A stretch of 64,000 nt of DNA from Bradyrhizobium diazoefficiens (GCF_018131185.1 NZ_JAFCJE010000004.1:496001-560000); one strand, 5' to 3'; shown: positions 51,172-59,452, numbered from the stretch's first letter. Notes: generated by a model from the letters alone, not told the origin. Program-made: numbers and translations.

Positions 51172-51999
51172 TCAGAAGCACAGTGTGGTGACGAGCTTGC
51201 CCTGCTTGTCCTTGATCGCATAGGGACAGCGAATGCGCTCCAGCGCCTTCTTGGCGTCGTCGTCGCCGAGCGCCGCGGCCCGCTCGTAATAGGCCTTCGC
51301 GGCGTCCTTGTCCTTCGGTCCGCCGCGGCCTTCCTGGGCGAAGGCACCCATCCGCTCCAGCGCACCGGGGTGGTTCTGCGCGGCCGCCTTCTCGAACAGC
51401 GCGCGCGCCGTGGCGTCGTCCTTCGCACCGCCTGCACCTTCGGAGAGCATCAGGCCGAGCTGGTACTGCGCCTCCGCATTGGTCTCGGCAGCCTTGCCGA
51501 GCAGCGCGCGCGCCTGGGCAGGATCGGCCGGCGCAGCGCCGCCTGCGCCGCCGAGCGCAGCGAGATTGCTGATGCCGCGGGGGTTGCCTGATTGCGCGGC
51601 CTTCTCGAACAGCTTCCGCGCTTGCGCCTCGTCCTTGGCGATACCGGAGCCCGTGCCATAGGCAACGCCGAGCTCGACCATGGCCGCACTCGATCCCTTG
51701 TCGGCCGCCTTGCGCCAGGCGGCGATCGCCTCTGCCGTCTGCCGGTTGGCCGCATAGGCGCGGCCAAGCGCGAACATCGCTCGGCGCGATGACGGCGCGG
51801 CCTGTCTGCAGAACTTGATCGCGGTCGCAACGTCGGAGGATGCGATCTCGCTCACGCCCCTCACGTCGGCCGGCTTGTCGGGATCGCTGGGATCGGCCGC
51901 CACGCGATCGCACAGAACGAGATCGGCCGATTGCGCCTGCGCAGTCAGGGGCGCGGCGATCGCGAAGAGGATGGCGAGCAGATAAGTCCGCATGGACAT
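51172..51999 (-). CDS. exported Sel1-repeat (TPR-like) protein
   Basis: The 275-residue protein has a signal peptide (cleavage after AQA) and about five Sel1-like repeats (AMFALGRAYAANRQ..., AMVELGVAYGTGSGIAKDEAQARKLFEKAA, AQYQLGLMLSEGAGG, ALERMGAFAQEGRGGP). Sel1 repeats make superhelical scaffolds that hold other proteins. A Cys-containing tail (CPYAIKDKQGKLVTTLCF) follows. GGAGACG lies upstream. It may support an envelope complex. Confidence 0.85.
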   Translation of the reverse strand: MSMRTYLLAILFAIAAPLTAQAQSADLVLCDRVAADPSDPDKPADVRGVSEIASSDVATAIKFCRQAAPSSRRAMFALGRAYAANRQTAEAIAAWRKAADKGSSAAMVELGVAYGTGSGIAKDEAQARKLFEKAAQSGNPRGISNLAALGGAGGAAPADPAQARALLGKAAETNAEAQYQLGLMLSEGAGGAKDDATARALFEKAAAQNHPGALERMGAFAQEGRGGPKDKDAAKAYYERAAALGDDDAKKALERIRCPYAIKDKQGKLVTTLCF

Positions 52000-52025
52000 C
52001 ACGTTGCGTCTCCACTCCGGAAAAT

Positions 52026-52709
52026 TCAAGGCTCGAGTCCCGATTGGCGCAGGACGGGCACGACCTCCGGCGATGCCAAATAGCGCAGCAGGCGGTCGGC
52101 GCCGGCGGCATTTAGTGCGTTCGCCATGCGGCCGGCGGAGAACACGGCCGGTGTCTGCAAGTCATGCGGGATCGGTCCGACCACATCGATGCCTTCGACC
52201 TGCTTCAGCTCGCTGATCTGCTGCACGGCGAGATCGGCCTGGCCGCTGACGAGGCGCAGCGCCGTAAAGCCCTGCTCCAAAATGGTGGCCTTGGCGTTGA
52301 TCTCGGCTGCGATCCCCATCCGCACGATCAGCTTTGCGAAATACACGCCGCTTGCGCCGAGCCGCGAATAGGCAACCGACCGCGCAGCGAGCAGCGTCTT
52401 GCGCAGCGCGGCTTCGCTTGTGATGTCCGGATGCGCCTGCCCTGCCCGCACTGCGATGCCGACGAAGGAGCGCGCGAGATCAACCGCGCTCGCGGCGACC
52501 ACGCGACCTTCATCGATCATCTCGTCGAGCCCCTCGCGCGTGAGGATGACGAGGTCGGCCGCCTCGCCGCCGCGCAACCGCTCGAGCAGCGCCAGGGTCG
52601 GCGCGAAATCGCTGTCGACGTGAACGCCGCTGGCGGCTTCGAAGGCGGAGGACAGGCTGCCCATCGCCCCCATCAGACCGAGCGTCGAGAGCATGCGAAC
52701 GTTGTCCAT
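52026..52709 (-). CDS. periplasmic-binding-like protein without signal peptide
   Basis: The 227-residue protein has the two-lobed type 2 binding-protein fold of ModA-like proteins (LSSAFEAASGVHVDSDFAPTLALLERLRGGEAADLVILTREGLDEMI), but it starts directly at the fold with no signal peptide. It is thus likely cytoplasmic, as in molybdate-sensor-type or effector domains without HTH. The ATG at 52709 follows CAGGA. It lies 17 bp after the GrlR-like gene on the same strand. Confidence 0.8.
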   Translation of the reverse strand: MDNVRMLSTLGLMGAMGSLSSAFEAASGVHVDSDFAPTLALLERLRGGEAADLVILTREGLDEMIDEGRVVAASAVDLARSFVGIAVRAGQAHPDITSEAALRKTLLAARSVAYSRLGASGVYFAKLIVRMGIAAEINAKATILEQGFTALRLVSGQADLAVQQISELKQVEGIDVVGPIPHDLQTPAVFSAGRMANALNAAGADRLLRYLASPEVVPVLRQSGLEP

Positions 52710-52726
52710 GAGCATTCCTGTCGCGA

Positions 52727-53428
52727 TCAGGCGCGGTGCATCAGCTTGAGCGCCGCGGTCAGGCGCAGGCTGCGCTTGCCGGCAAGCGCGGTCGCCTCCA
52801 GCACCGCCTCTTCCGCGTCGTAGCTGCCGGAGAAGCCGATGCCGACCTCGTGGCCGCCGAAGATCGGGTCGTCCTTGGCCGGCGTATGTTCCTGGTTGAG
52901 GATCTGCCCCTTCCAGCGGCCCTTCGCGGCGGTGTAGCTGCCGAGATAGTAGAACGCGGCATCGCCGCCGAGGATGCGCCCCTGATTGAGCAGCATCACG
53001 CCGGTGAGCCCGCCGTCGAGACCGTCGAGCATACGCAGGTGAATCGAGTAGAGACCATCGGCAATGCCGGCTTCGCCGACGCCGCCGGCGATCGGCGCTT
53101 CGTCTTCCGTGATCGGCGTCATCAGCGACTGGAAGGGCACGCCAGGCACCTCCTTGAGCTCGCCCTTGAAGCGATAGAGATCGCCGTCGGCCCAGCCCTT
53201 CGCGATCAAGGTCGCATCGTCGGTGCCGGCCATGGCGCGGTAATTCGGATCCGGGTTGTGGCGGACGGTCTTGATCACGACGTCGACGCCGCTTTCGGTC
53301 TTGTCGTAGGTGCCGATATGGGCGAAGGCCGAATTGCCGCCGAGCATCTTGCCGTTGGCGGCATGCATCACGCTCCGGCCGACAGCGTCGCCGAGCTGAA
53401 ATCTGACCTTGTAGAAACCTTCAATCAC
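52727..53428 (-). CDS. tandem GrlR-like domain protein, second paralogue
   Basis: The 233-residue protein has the same two-domain architecture as the gene at 49669-50373: EGFYKVRFQLGDAVGRSVMHAANGKMLGGNSAFAHIGTYDKT in the first half and DGLYSIHLRMLDG...GRILGGDAAFYYLGSYTAAKGRWKGQ...EVGIGFSGSY...ALAGKRSLRL in the second. A GTG at 53428 follows GGGGAC and gives a length within one residue of the paralogue. It ends near a ModA-like gene; the target is unknown. Confidence 0.8.
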   Translation of the reverse strand: MIEGFYKVRFQLGDAVGRSVMHAANGKMLGGNSAFAHIGTYDKTESGVDVVIKTVRHNPDPNYRAMAGTDDATLIAKGWADGDLYRFKGELKEVPGVPFQSLMTPITEDEAPIAGGVGEAGIADGLYSIHLRMLDGLDGGLTGVMLLNQGRILGGDAAFYYLGSYTAAKGRWKGQILNQEHTPAKDDPIFGGHEVGIGFSGSYDAEEAVLEATALAGKRSLRLTAALKLMHRA

Positions 53429-53550
53429 CAGCCGTGTCCCCGGCCCAGCGCGCATCCGAGTCCAATCTATCCCGCATTCAGACGCGATGGACAAGCTTCG
53501 CGCCGGCCGAGATCGGCGGGCCGCAAGACGGGCTGTCATCCAGACGCAAA

Positions 53551-53582
53551 AATCCGCCGGAGCCTTTCAGCTCCGGCGGATT
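53551..53582. terminator. intrinsic terminator of glnII
   Basis: AATCCGCCGGAGC and GCTCCGGCGGATT form a perfect 13-bp stem around a six-base loop. On the minus strand the stem is followed by TTTTTG, an intrinsic terminator 43 bp after the glnII stop. Confidence 0.9.
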
Positions 53583-53625
53583 GAAACCAACCCGGGCCAG
53601 CCCCCCAGCCCGGGCCGGGAGGATC

Positions 53626-54660
53626 TTAGGCCGCGGCCTTCTTGTCTGCCGGCACGGACGCGATCGTCTTCAGGATCTGCGAAGCGATCTGGTATGGGTC
53701 GCCCTGCGAGTTCGGACGGCGGTCTTCCAGATAGCCCTTGTAGCCGTTGTTGACGAAGGAGTGCGGAACGCGGATCGAGGCACCCCGGTCGGCAACGCCG
53801 TAGCTGAACTTGTTCCACGGCGCGGTCTCGTGCTTGCCGGTCAGACGCTTGTCGTTGTCCGGGCCGTAGACGGCGATGTGGTCCATCAGGTTCTTGTCGA
53901 AGGCGGCCATCAGGGCTTCGAAATATTCCTTGCCGCCGACGGTGCGCATGTACTCGGTCGAGAAGTTGGCGTGCATGCCCGAGCCGTTCCAGTCGGTGTC
54001 GCCGAGCGGCTTGCAGTGGAACTCGATATCGATGCCGTACTTCTCGGTCAGGCGCAGCATCAGGTAGCGGGCCATCCACATTTCGTCAGCGGCCTTCTTG
54101 GAGCCCTTGCCGAAGATCTGGAATTCCCACTGGCCCTTGGCGACTTCCGCGTTGATGCCTTCATGGTTGATGCCGGCAGCCAGGCAGAGGTCGAGATGCT
54201 CTTCGACGATCTTGCGGGCGACGTCGCCGACGTTCGAGTAGCCGACGCCCGTGTAGTACGGGCCCTGCGGCGCCGGATAGCCGGATGACGGGAAGCCGAG
54301 CGGGCGGCCGTCCTTGTAGAAGAAGTATTCCTGCTCGAAGCCGAACCAGGCGCCCGCGTCGTCGAGAATGGTGGCGCGCTTGTTGGAGGGGTGCGGGGTC
54401 TTGCCGTCCGGCATCATGACTTCGCACATCACGAGCACGCCGTTGGTGCGCGCGGCGTCCGGGAAGACGGCGACAGGCTTCAGCACGCAATCGGAGCTGT
54501 GGCCTTCGGCCTGCTGGGTGGAGGAGCCATCGAAGCCCCAGAGCGGAAGCTGCTCGAGCGTCGGGAACGACGCGAATTCCTTGATCTGAGTTTTGCCGCG
54601 CAAGTTCGGGGTCGGCGTATATCCGTCGAGCCAGATGTACTCGAGCTTATACTTGGTCAT
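53626..54660 (-). CDS. glnII: glutamine synthetase II (GSII, eukaryotic type)
   Basis: The 344-residue enzyme has the short eukaryotic-like GS fold: LWGFDGSSTQQAEGHSSDCVLKPV, the ATP/metal strands GFEQEYFFYKDGRPLGFP and NGSGMHANFSTEYMR, and the GADRGASIRVP-type loop as GVADRGASIRVP. GSII assimilates ammonium in rhizobia under nitrogen limitation, under NtrC and sigma-54. A TGGCACG-N6-GC promoter (the -24/-12 type) lies upstream, a leader hairpin precedes the start, and a strong terminator follows. Confidence 0.98.
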   Translation of the reverse strand: MTKYKLEYIWLDGYTPTPNLRGKTQIKEFASFPTLEQLPLWGFDGSSTQQAEGHSSDCVLKPVAVFPDAARTNGVLVMCEVMMPDGKTPHPSNKRATILDDAGAWFGFEQEYFFYKDGRPLGFPSSGYPAPQGPYYTGVGYSNVGDVARKIVEEHLDLCLAAGINHEGINAEVAKGQWEFQIFGKGSKKAADEMWMARYLMLRLTEKYGIDIEFHCKPLGDTDWNGSGMHANFSTEYMRTVGGKEYFEALMAAFDKNLMDHIAVYGPDNDKRLTGKHETAPWNKFSYGVADRGASIRVPHSFVNNGYKGYLEDRRPNSQGDPYQIASQILKTIASVPADKKAAA

Positions 54661-54691
54661 TGAGCCTCTCTGTAGATGATGCGAAAGGTCG

Positions 54692-54709
54692 GGGGGCCCG
54701 AGGGCCCCC
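54692..54709. promoter_or_regulatory. GC hairpin in the glnII leader
   Basis: GGGGGCCC and GGGCCCCC form an 8-bp stem closed by two bases, about 32 nt upstream of the glnII ATG and about 40 nt past the expected start site. Its strength suggests leader-RNA control of glnII; this is a candidate place for GstI action, since GstI is known in Rhizobium leguminosarum to inhibit GSII translation. Confidence 0.4.
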
Positions 54710-54749
54710 GAACGTTTTGTACCCGGCCACCATCGGCCGGCCCTTTACA

Positions 54750-54765
54750 AGCATTTGTCGTGCCA
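54750..54765 (-). promoter_or_regulatory. sigma-54 promoter of glnII
   Basis: On the minus strand the sequence reads TGGCACGACAAATGCT. It matches TGGCACG-N4-TTGCW at all invariant positions (GG at -24, GC at -12), with one T-to-A change at -14. Transcription would start about 12 bp beyond the GC, leaving a leader of about 80 nt ahead of glnII. Confidence 0.75.
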
Positions 54766-55200
54766 AAAGGACGCAGTACGGCAGGTTTGCCACCGTCGCC
54801 GGCGTCTCGTTGCGGCGAGCAGACCACCTCCCGCGATATGCGTCATAGCCGCGCACCTTCGCGTATAGCTGCAACGCGAAAATCCCGGCGAAATCGCCCG
54901 ATTCTGCAGCAGACGGCACGGTCCTGGAAGTTGCCGATGAAACACGCATCAACGTCCAGCAATTTTCGCAAAGCGAACCACCCCTGCCTAGCAACCTTTG
55001 CAACGGCCTAGGCATTAGCCACCGACAGTGTGCCTTAGGGGATGCAGACCCGGACCTGCCTTCAAATTAGGCGGCAACTGATTTCCTTTTCAGCACTTTC
55101 CAATCCGGGGGGCACGGCCGATATGGGGATTCCGGTAACCACAATCGAACGAGTCGGGCGCACCATGGAGGCTGAGGCGCTTCGACCAAGGAGAATCGCA
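54766..55200. other. glnII-gstI divergent intergenic region
   Basis: The gap from glnII to the GstI-like gene is 540 bp. Besides the sigma-54 promoter and hairpin it contains a CCTAG...CTAGG inverted pair near 54986-55012, but I could not assign NtrC sites with confidence. No small gene was supported in it. NtrC sites for glnII are expected here. Confidence 0.45.
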
Positions 55201-55404
55201 ATGATGAACAATGGTCTGAGTCACGGATCGGCAACGATCTATCAATTCCCGGTCGGGGGCCGCGCAGCTCTCGCCGGACGCCGCTATGGCGAGACTCGCC
55301 TTCCTGCCGATCACGCCTCGCTTCCGGCGAACGGCTCGATCTGCAGCGACAGCTGGTACCACCAGGACGCGGTCGACGAAGCCAAGCCGAAATGGGATCG
55401 CTGA
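55201..55404 (+). CDS. gstI: GstI-like small protein (DUF2735)
   Basis: The 67-residue protein has the DUF2735 pattern: ATIYQFPVGGRAALAGRRYGETR, then CSDSWYHQDAVDEAKPKWDR. Proteins of this type sit upstream of and divergent to glnII in rhizobia; in Rhizobium leguminosarum the ~63-residue GstI inhibits translation of GSII. Position, orientation and length here match that pair. The equation of DUF2735 with GstI is my recall. AAGGAG precedes tandem ATGs. Confidence 0.75.
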   Translation: MMNNGLSHGSATIYQFPVGGRAALAGRRYGETRLPADHASLPANGSICSDSWYHQDAVDEAKPKWDR

Positions 55405-55456
55405 TGCCCGTGCTTGGTCTGAAACCGCCGCGCCGGCAGAAGCCTCCGGCGGCAGT

Positions 55457-55495
55457 TCAAAAAGGGTCGAAACAACGATGTTTCGGCCCTTTTTG
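55457..55495. terminator. terminator of the GstI-like gene
   Basis: TCAAAAAGGGTCGAAAC and GTTTCGGCCCTTTTTGA pair with one mismatch and end in a T-tract on both strands. It lies about 50 bp past the stop. The remaining ~170 bp to the phosphatase gene contain no gene or repeat I can support. Confidence 0.85.
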
Positions 55496-55664
55496 ATTCT
55501 CGCGTGAATGACGCCGTACAGATCACCGCGCAGGCCGTCGCCGGCCGCTTCAGATGCTCGACCGTGGTGGTCCCGGACTTGATCGCCCCCTGAAATTAGG
55601 CCTCAACTGGACCTCAAGGACGCCACCTCGTGCGTCCAATGGAACCATAACCGAAGCCGATCCC

Positions 55665-56423
55665 ATGCAAGCCTCTTCCCTGAGAGACCCCCCTGCCCGC
55701 CACCTCGCCCTGCAAGGCGCCAGCAATTTTCGCGATCTCGGCGGCTATCCGACGTCCGATGGCCGCACCACGCGCTGGCGGCACATCTTCCGCTCCAACC
55801 ATCTCGGCCAGCTCACCGCCGCCGATGTCGAGATCGTCCGCGCGCTGGGCGTGCGAAGCGCGTTCGATTTCCGCGGGGTTGAGGAGCGCGCGGCCGGCGT
55901 CTGCGTCGTCGACGACATCACGGTACATTCGCTGCCGATCGAGCCGAGCGTAGTCGCCGCGCTGCGCGCCGAACTCGCCAGGGGCACGCTGACGGGGCCG
56001 GTCGCCCTCGAGCTCATGCGCGAATCCTATCGCAACTACGTTCGCCACCACACGCACAGCTTTCGCAATCTGTTCGCCCATCTCCTGGAGGACCGTGCGC
56101 CGCTGGTGATCCACTGCACCGCCGGCAAGGACCGCACCGGCTTTGCGAGCGCGCTGATCCTACATGTGCTCGGCGTGCCCGATGAAATCATCGCCGAGGA
56201 CTATTTGCTCACCAACCAGCACTACAAGCGCGATGCGACGGCGGCCATCGACCTGCCGGACGACGTGCGCAATGCCATCGGCAGCGTCGAAGCCTCTTAC
56301 CTTGCCGCGGCTTTCGAGGCGGTCGGCAAGGAGTACGGCGATCTCGAAAGCTATTTGCGCGACGGACTCAAGCTCGGCACGGCGGAGCGAGCCGCGCTGA
56401 AGGCGCGCTATCTGCAATCATAG
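55665..56423 (+). CDS. protein-tyrosine phosphatase-like protein
   Basis: The 252-residue protein has the Cx5R signature HCTAGKDRTGFASALIL, with the catalytic Cys and Arg, and the N-terminal GASNFRDLGGYPTSDGRTTRWRHIFRSNHL of the bacterial Y_phosphatase3 group (related to PtpB and IphP). It may act on phosphotyrosine or phosphoinositides. The start at 55665 fits the family N-terminus. The SDR gene follows 20 bp later, so the two may share a transcript. Confidence 0.92.
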   Translation: MQASSLRDPPARHLALQGASNFRDLGGYPTSDGRTTRWRHIFRSNHLGQLTAADVEIVRALGVRSAFDFRGVEERAAGVCVVDDITVHSLPIEPSVVAALRAELARGTLTGPVALELMRESYRNYVRHHTHSFRNLFAHLLEDRAPLVIHCTAGKDRTGFASALILHVLGVPDEIIAEDYLLTNQHYKRDATAAIDLPDDVRNAIGSVEASYLAAAFEAVGKEYGDLESYLRDGLKLGTAERAALKARYLQS

Positions 56424-56443
56424 GCCGCCGCGCCGGGAGAACG

Positions 56444-57127
56444 ATGATGCAAGACAAGGTCCTGATCGTGACAGGGGCACGCGGCGCGCTCGGCAAGGTG
56501 GTTGCGGAGGTCGCGCAGTCGCGCGGCGCGCGCGTCGCCGGCATCGACCACGCACCTTCGCAAGTGCCCGCGACGCCTGAAAGCATCGAGATCGGAGGCG
56601 TCGACCTGTCCGATGCAATCCAGGCGACGGCAGCAGTCGATGCGGCAGCAAAGCATTTCGGCCGTCTCGATGCGCTGATCAACATCGCCGGCGGCTTCGC
56701 GTTCGAGACCGTCGGCGACGGCGACATCAAGTCCTGGCAGCGCATGTACACGCTCAATGTCCTGACCGCGCTCAACGCGTCACGCGCGGCGCTGCCGCAC
56801 CTCGCCGCGTCCAAAGCCGGCCGCATCGTGAATATCGGCGCCATGGGCGCGCTCCAGGCCGGCAGCGGCATGGGGCCTTATGCGGCCTCGAAGGCAGGCG
56901 TGCATCGCCTTACCGAGGCGCTCGCCAACGAGTGGAAGGGCAAGGTCACGGTGAACGCGGTGCTGCCGTCGATCATCGACACCAAGGCCAACCGCACCGA
57001 CATGCCGAAAGCTGACTTCTCCAAATGGGTGACGCCGCAGGAACTCGCCGAGGTCATCCTGTTCCTCGCCAGCGACGCCGCGAGCGGCATCACCGGCGCG
57101 CTGATCCCGGTGGGCGGGCGGGTGTGA
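56444..57127 (+). CDS. short-chain dehydrogenase/reductase
   Basis: The 227-residue protein has TGARGALGKVVAEVAQ for the cofactor (the usual TGxxxGIG with LG in place of IG), INIAGGFA for the NAG motif, and YAASKAGVHRL with the catalytic Tyr/Lys. It is close to the usual SDR size but lacks a standard C-terminal extension. GGGAGA precedes tandem ATG codons. It is convergent with a GrlR-like gene with no gap. Confidence 0.9.
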   Translation: MMQDKVLIVTGARGALGKVVAEVAQSRGARVAGIDHAPSQVPATPESIEIGGVDLSDAIQATAAVDAAAKHFGRLDALINIAGGFAFETVGDGDIKSWQRMYTLNVLTALNASRAALPHLAASKAGRIVNIGAMGALQAGSGMGPYAASKAGVHRLTEALANEWKGKVTVNAVLPSIIDTKANRTDMPKADFSKWVTPQELAEVILFLASDAASGITGALIPVGGRV

Positions 57128-57475
57128 TCAGTCCGGCACCAGCAGCCGCAGATGGCCTTTGAAGCGGATGCTCTGCTTGCCGGCGAGCGCGATGCCTTCG
57201 CCATAGGCGGTCTCGTCGGTGTAGGTGCCGCTGAAGCCGATGGTCACGATCTTGCGGCCCCACACCGGACGTTCGTCGAAAGAGGGCGAGTGCTCCTCAT
57301 TGGTCAGCTCGCCCTTCCACTTGCCGCCAGCCGAGGTGTAGCTGCCGTAGGCAAAGAAGAATGAATCGCCACCCCGCATCGTGCCGTCGCGCAGGACCAT
57401 GACGCCCTGATTGCCGCCCTGCACAGCATCGAGCATTTCGATACGGATGTGATAGAGCCCGTTCCTGATTGTCAT
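57128..57475 (-). CDS. single-domain GrlR-like protein
   Basis: The 115-residue protein is one GrlR-like unit (NGLYHIRIEMLDAVQGGNQGVMVLRDGTMRGGDSFFFAYGSYTSAGGKWKGE...IVTIGFSGTYTDE...GIALAGKQSIRFKG). It lines up with the second half of the tandem proteins at 49669 and 52727. GrlR in enteropathogenic Escherichia coli binds and blocks the LEE activator GrlA. No secretion genes lie in the window, so the partner is unknown. Confidence 0.85.
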   Translation of the reverse strand: MTIRNGLYHIRIEMLDAVQGGNQGVMVLRDGTMRGGDSFFFAYGSYTSAGGKWKGELTNEEHSPSFDERPVWGRKIVTIGFSGTYTDETAYGEGIALAGKQSIRFKGHLRLLVPD

Positions 57476-57613
57476 CTTCGTCGCGCCCGGCGGTCCCGCC
57501 CGCAGGATAAATGTACCATCCGGCTCCGATCAAATGGTGCAGATCCCCGCGTCCGATCCCGGCTAAACTGCCGGCAACTGATTCTCCGATCGGATGTCAC
57601 CCGGAACTTTCCC

Positions 57614-58300
57614 TTGGAAACCGCACTCTACCTGCCGGTCAAACGCTTCCTTGAAGAGCTTGGCTTCACCGTGAAGGGCGAGATCGGTGGCTGCGATCTC
57701 GTGGGCCTCAGCGCCGGCGATCCGCCCGTGGTGGTGATCGGCGAGCTCAAGCTCGCCTTCAATCTCGAGCTGATCCTGCAGGCGGTCGATCGCGCATCGG
57801 CTGCCGACGAAGTCTGGATCGCGGCGAAGATGTCGATCCGCGGCAAGGGGCGCGAGAGCGATGCGCGTTACCGCAACCTCTGCCGCCGCCTTGGCTTCGG
57901 CATGCTGGGTGTCACCGATCGCGGCCAGGTCGAGGTGCTGGTGAAGCCGCCGACTTCTGCGCCGCGCCGCGAGCCGAAGGTACGTTCGCGCCTCGTCGCC
58001 GAGCACCAGCGCCGCCAGGGCGATCCCGTGCTTGGCGGCGGCACCCGCGCGCCGATCATGACGGCCTACCGGCAGCAGGCGCTGGTCTGCGCCTCGGCGC
58101 TCGCCGAGGGGCCGCGGCGGGTGGGCGAATTGCGCGAACGCTGTCCCGATGCCGGCAAGATCTTGCTTAACAATGTGTATGGCTGGTTCGAACGGGCCGA
58201 CCGGGGGATTTACGGACTCACCGAAGCCGGACACGCGGCCCTGAAACGCTGGCCACAGCACCGGGTTGAGGTCGATGCCGGCGTTGCGTCGCTTCCATGA
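57614..58300 (+). CDS. DUF2161 family PD-(D/E)XK-type protein
   Basis: The 228-residue protein opens (V)LETALYLPVKRFLEELGFTVKGEIGGCDLVGL and continues with VVVIGELKLAFNLELILQAVDRA, giving the D...ExK of PD-(D/E)XK nucleases, the basis for the DUF2161 label. The C-terminal part (about 160-228) is a winged helix-like segment. A TTG at 57614 fits the family start (ETALYLPVKRFL); a weak GGAA is upstream. Its biological role is not known. Confidence 0.85.
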   Translation: METALYLPVKRFLEELGFTVKGEIGGCDLVGLSAGDPPVVVIGELKLAFNLELILQAVDRASAADEVWIAAKMSIRGKGRESDARYRNLCRRLGFGMLGVTDRGQVEVLVKPPTSAPRREPKVRSRLVAEHQRRQGDPVLGGGTRAPIMTAYRQQALVCASALAEGPRRVGELRERCPDAGKILLNNVYGWFERADRGIYGLTEAGHAALKRWPQHRVEVDAGVASLP

Positions 58301-58343
58301 CACCCGACCGGTGCATAGCTGAGATGCCACACCAATTTCATAT

Positions 58344-58355
58344 TGCAATGCAACA
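58344..58355. promoter_or_regulatory. TGCAWYGCAACA motif, copy 2
   Basis: TGCAATGCAACA lies 39 bp ahead of the gene at 58395 and includes the palindrome TTGCAATGCAA (58343-58353). Copy 1 is at 6884-6895 and copy 3 at 59453-59464. Confidence 0.5.
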
Positions 58356-58394
58356 TTAGCAGCACTAGGTATCCCGGCATCAAACGAGGCCGTT

Positions 58395-58700
58395 ATGAAC
58401 GCAGACTGGAATACCAAATATGGCACGCGGCGCGTCCGCCATGATCCGCCCACCCTGGATGAGGCGATCTTCGCCGCCATCGGCATCACCGATGATCAGG
58501 AGCAGCAGGCCGAGATCGCCGCAGCCTTGATGGGGATGCCGCTCGATGTCGTGCAGGCCGAGGTGAAGAAGCAGGCGCGCACCAACAGCCGCGTCACTGC
58601 GACCCGCGTGATCGCCGGTGAACAGGGTGCACAGCGCTCCGTCGTGGTCGAACGCCGCGTCGTCCGCCGCTTCGGCAACGACAAGCGCACGGGCACCTGA
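58395..58700 (+). CDS. small conserved-looking protein, function unknown
   Basis: The 101-residue protein has an N-terminal Arg-rich stretch, a middle DEAIFAAIGITDDQEQQAEIAAALMGMPLDVVQAEVKKQAR helix pair and a tail of basic strand segments (SVVVERRVVRRFGND). A TGCAATGCAACA motif lies 39 bp upstream and a strong terminator follows, so the gene is a single transcription unit. No family is recognised. Confidence 0.7.
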   Translation: MNADWNTKYGTRRVRHDPPTLDEAIFAAIGITDDQEQQAEIAAALMGMPLDVVQAEVKKQARTNSRVTATRVIAGEQGAQRSVVVERRVVRRFGNDKRTGT

Positions 58701-58723
58701 GCGCCTGGTTGTCCACCTAATAT

Positions 58724-58756
58724 AAAAGCGGACCGGTTTTCCCGGTCCGCTTTTTT
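58724..58756. terminator. intrinsic terminator after the 101-residue protein gene
   Basis: AAAAGCGGACCGG and CCGGTCCGCTTTT form a 13-bp stem around TTTTC, followed by six T in all. The A-rich left flank makes it usable from both sides, and the GNAT gene converges here. Confidence 0.9.
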
Positions 58757-58779
58757 GATTCCGGCCCTGCTCTTTTAAG

Positions 58780-59391
58780 TCAGGCGGCGCGATTGCCGTA
58801 CATGCTGGAGATGATCTTCCAGCAAGTCGAGTTGAAGCTGAGAAGAGCGCGCCCGGCCATGAAGGGCGACGCCGCGAGATCGGCGAACTCGGCCTCAGGC
58901 GACTTGGCCAGATCAATGGTACCGGTCGATTCCCCGTGGCGGAAAGCCAGATGCGCGCCGAACTTCCTGGCTAGCGCCCGCATGGCGTGGTTCTCGGCGC
59001 CCGTGGTGATGCGCAGGCGCTTATAGCCTTTCCAGCGCGCCTCGGCGACCAGGCGGCGGAACAGCACGGTGCCGACACCCTGGCGGCGCGCAGAGGCTTC
59101 CACGCTGAAGGCGACTTCGGGCAAAGAACCCTCTTCCTCCGGATGCAGTTCGGCCGCACCGCGGACAACGCCGTCGACGATGTAGGCGACGATCACCGTG
59201 CCATCCTCGGCACAGCGTGCGGCGTATCGCTCGATGAAGCTGTCGTCGAGAAAACCGTTGAAGCGATCATGCCTGCTTTCGGCATCGAGTCTCAGCAGGT
59301 GATCGCGCAGAAGCGGCAATTCTTCCTGCTGGCTCAAGGTCCGCACATAGCCCGGAACGGACGTCATGCGGGTCGTGTCTTCAAGTGCCAC
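58780..59391 (-). CDS. GNAT family N-acetyltransferase
   Basis: The 203-residue protein has the GNAT core: VVRGAAELHPEEEGSLPEVAFSVEASARRQGVGTVLFRRLVAEARWKGYKRL (acetyl-CoA motif RRQGVGT) and the later HAMRALARKFGAHL. I chose the GTG at 59391, because GAGGAG lies 8 bases ahead and this matches a natural N-terminus; an ATG at 59367 is possible. The substrate is unknown. A third copy of the TGCAWYGCAACA motif lies 61 bp upstream. Confidence 0.88.
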   Translation of the reverse strand: MALEDTTRMTSVPGYVRTLSQQEELPLLRDHLLRLDAESRHDRFNGFLDDSFIERYAARCAEDGTVIVAYIVDGVVRGAAELHPEEEGSLPEVAFSVEASARRQGVGTVLFRRLVAEARWKGYKRLRITTGAENHAMRALARKFGAHLAFRHGESTGTIDLAKSPEAEFADLAASPFMAGRALLSFNSTCWKIISSMYGNRAA

Positions 59392-59452
59392 GTCAAAAAC
59401 TCCTCTTGGTGTCCCTCGAGGAGGCGTTCGAATCCCTAGGCCCCCAATATTG

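Noticed and set aside
55100..55130. Possible sigma-54 promoter of gstI (GGGCACGGCCGATATG)
   Set aside because: The GC at -12 is missing, so the match fails at an invariant position.
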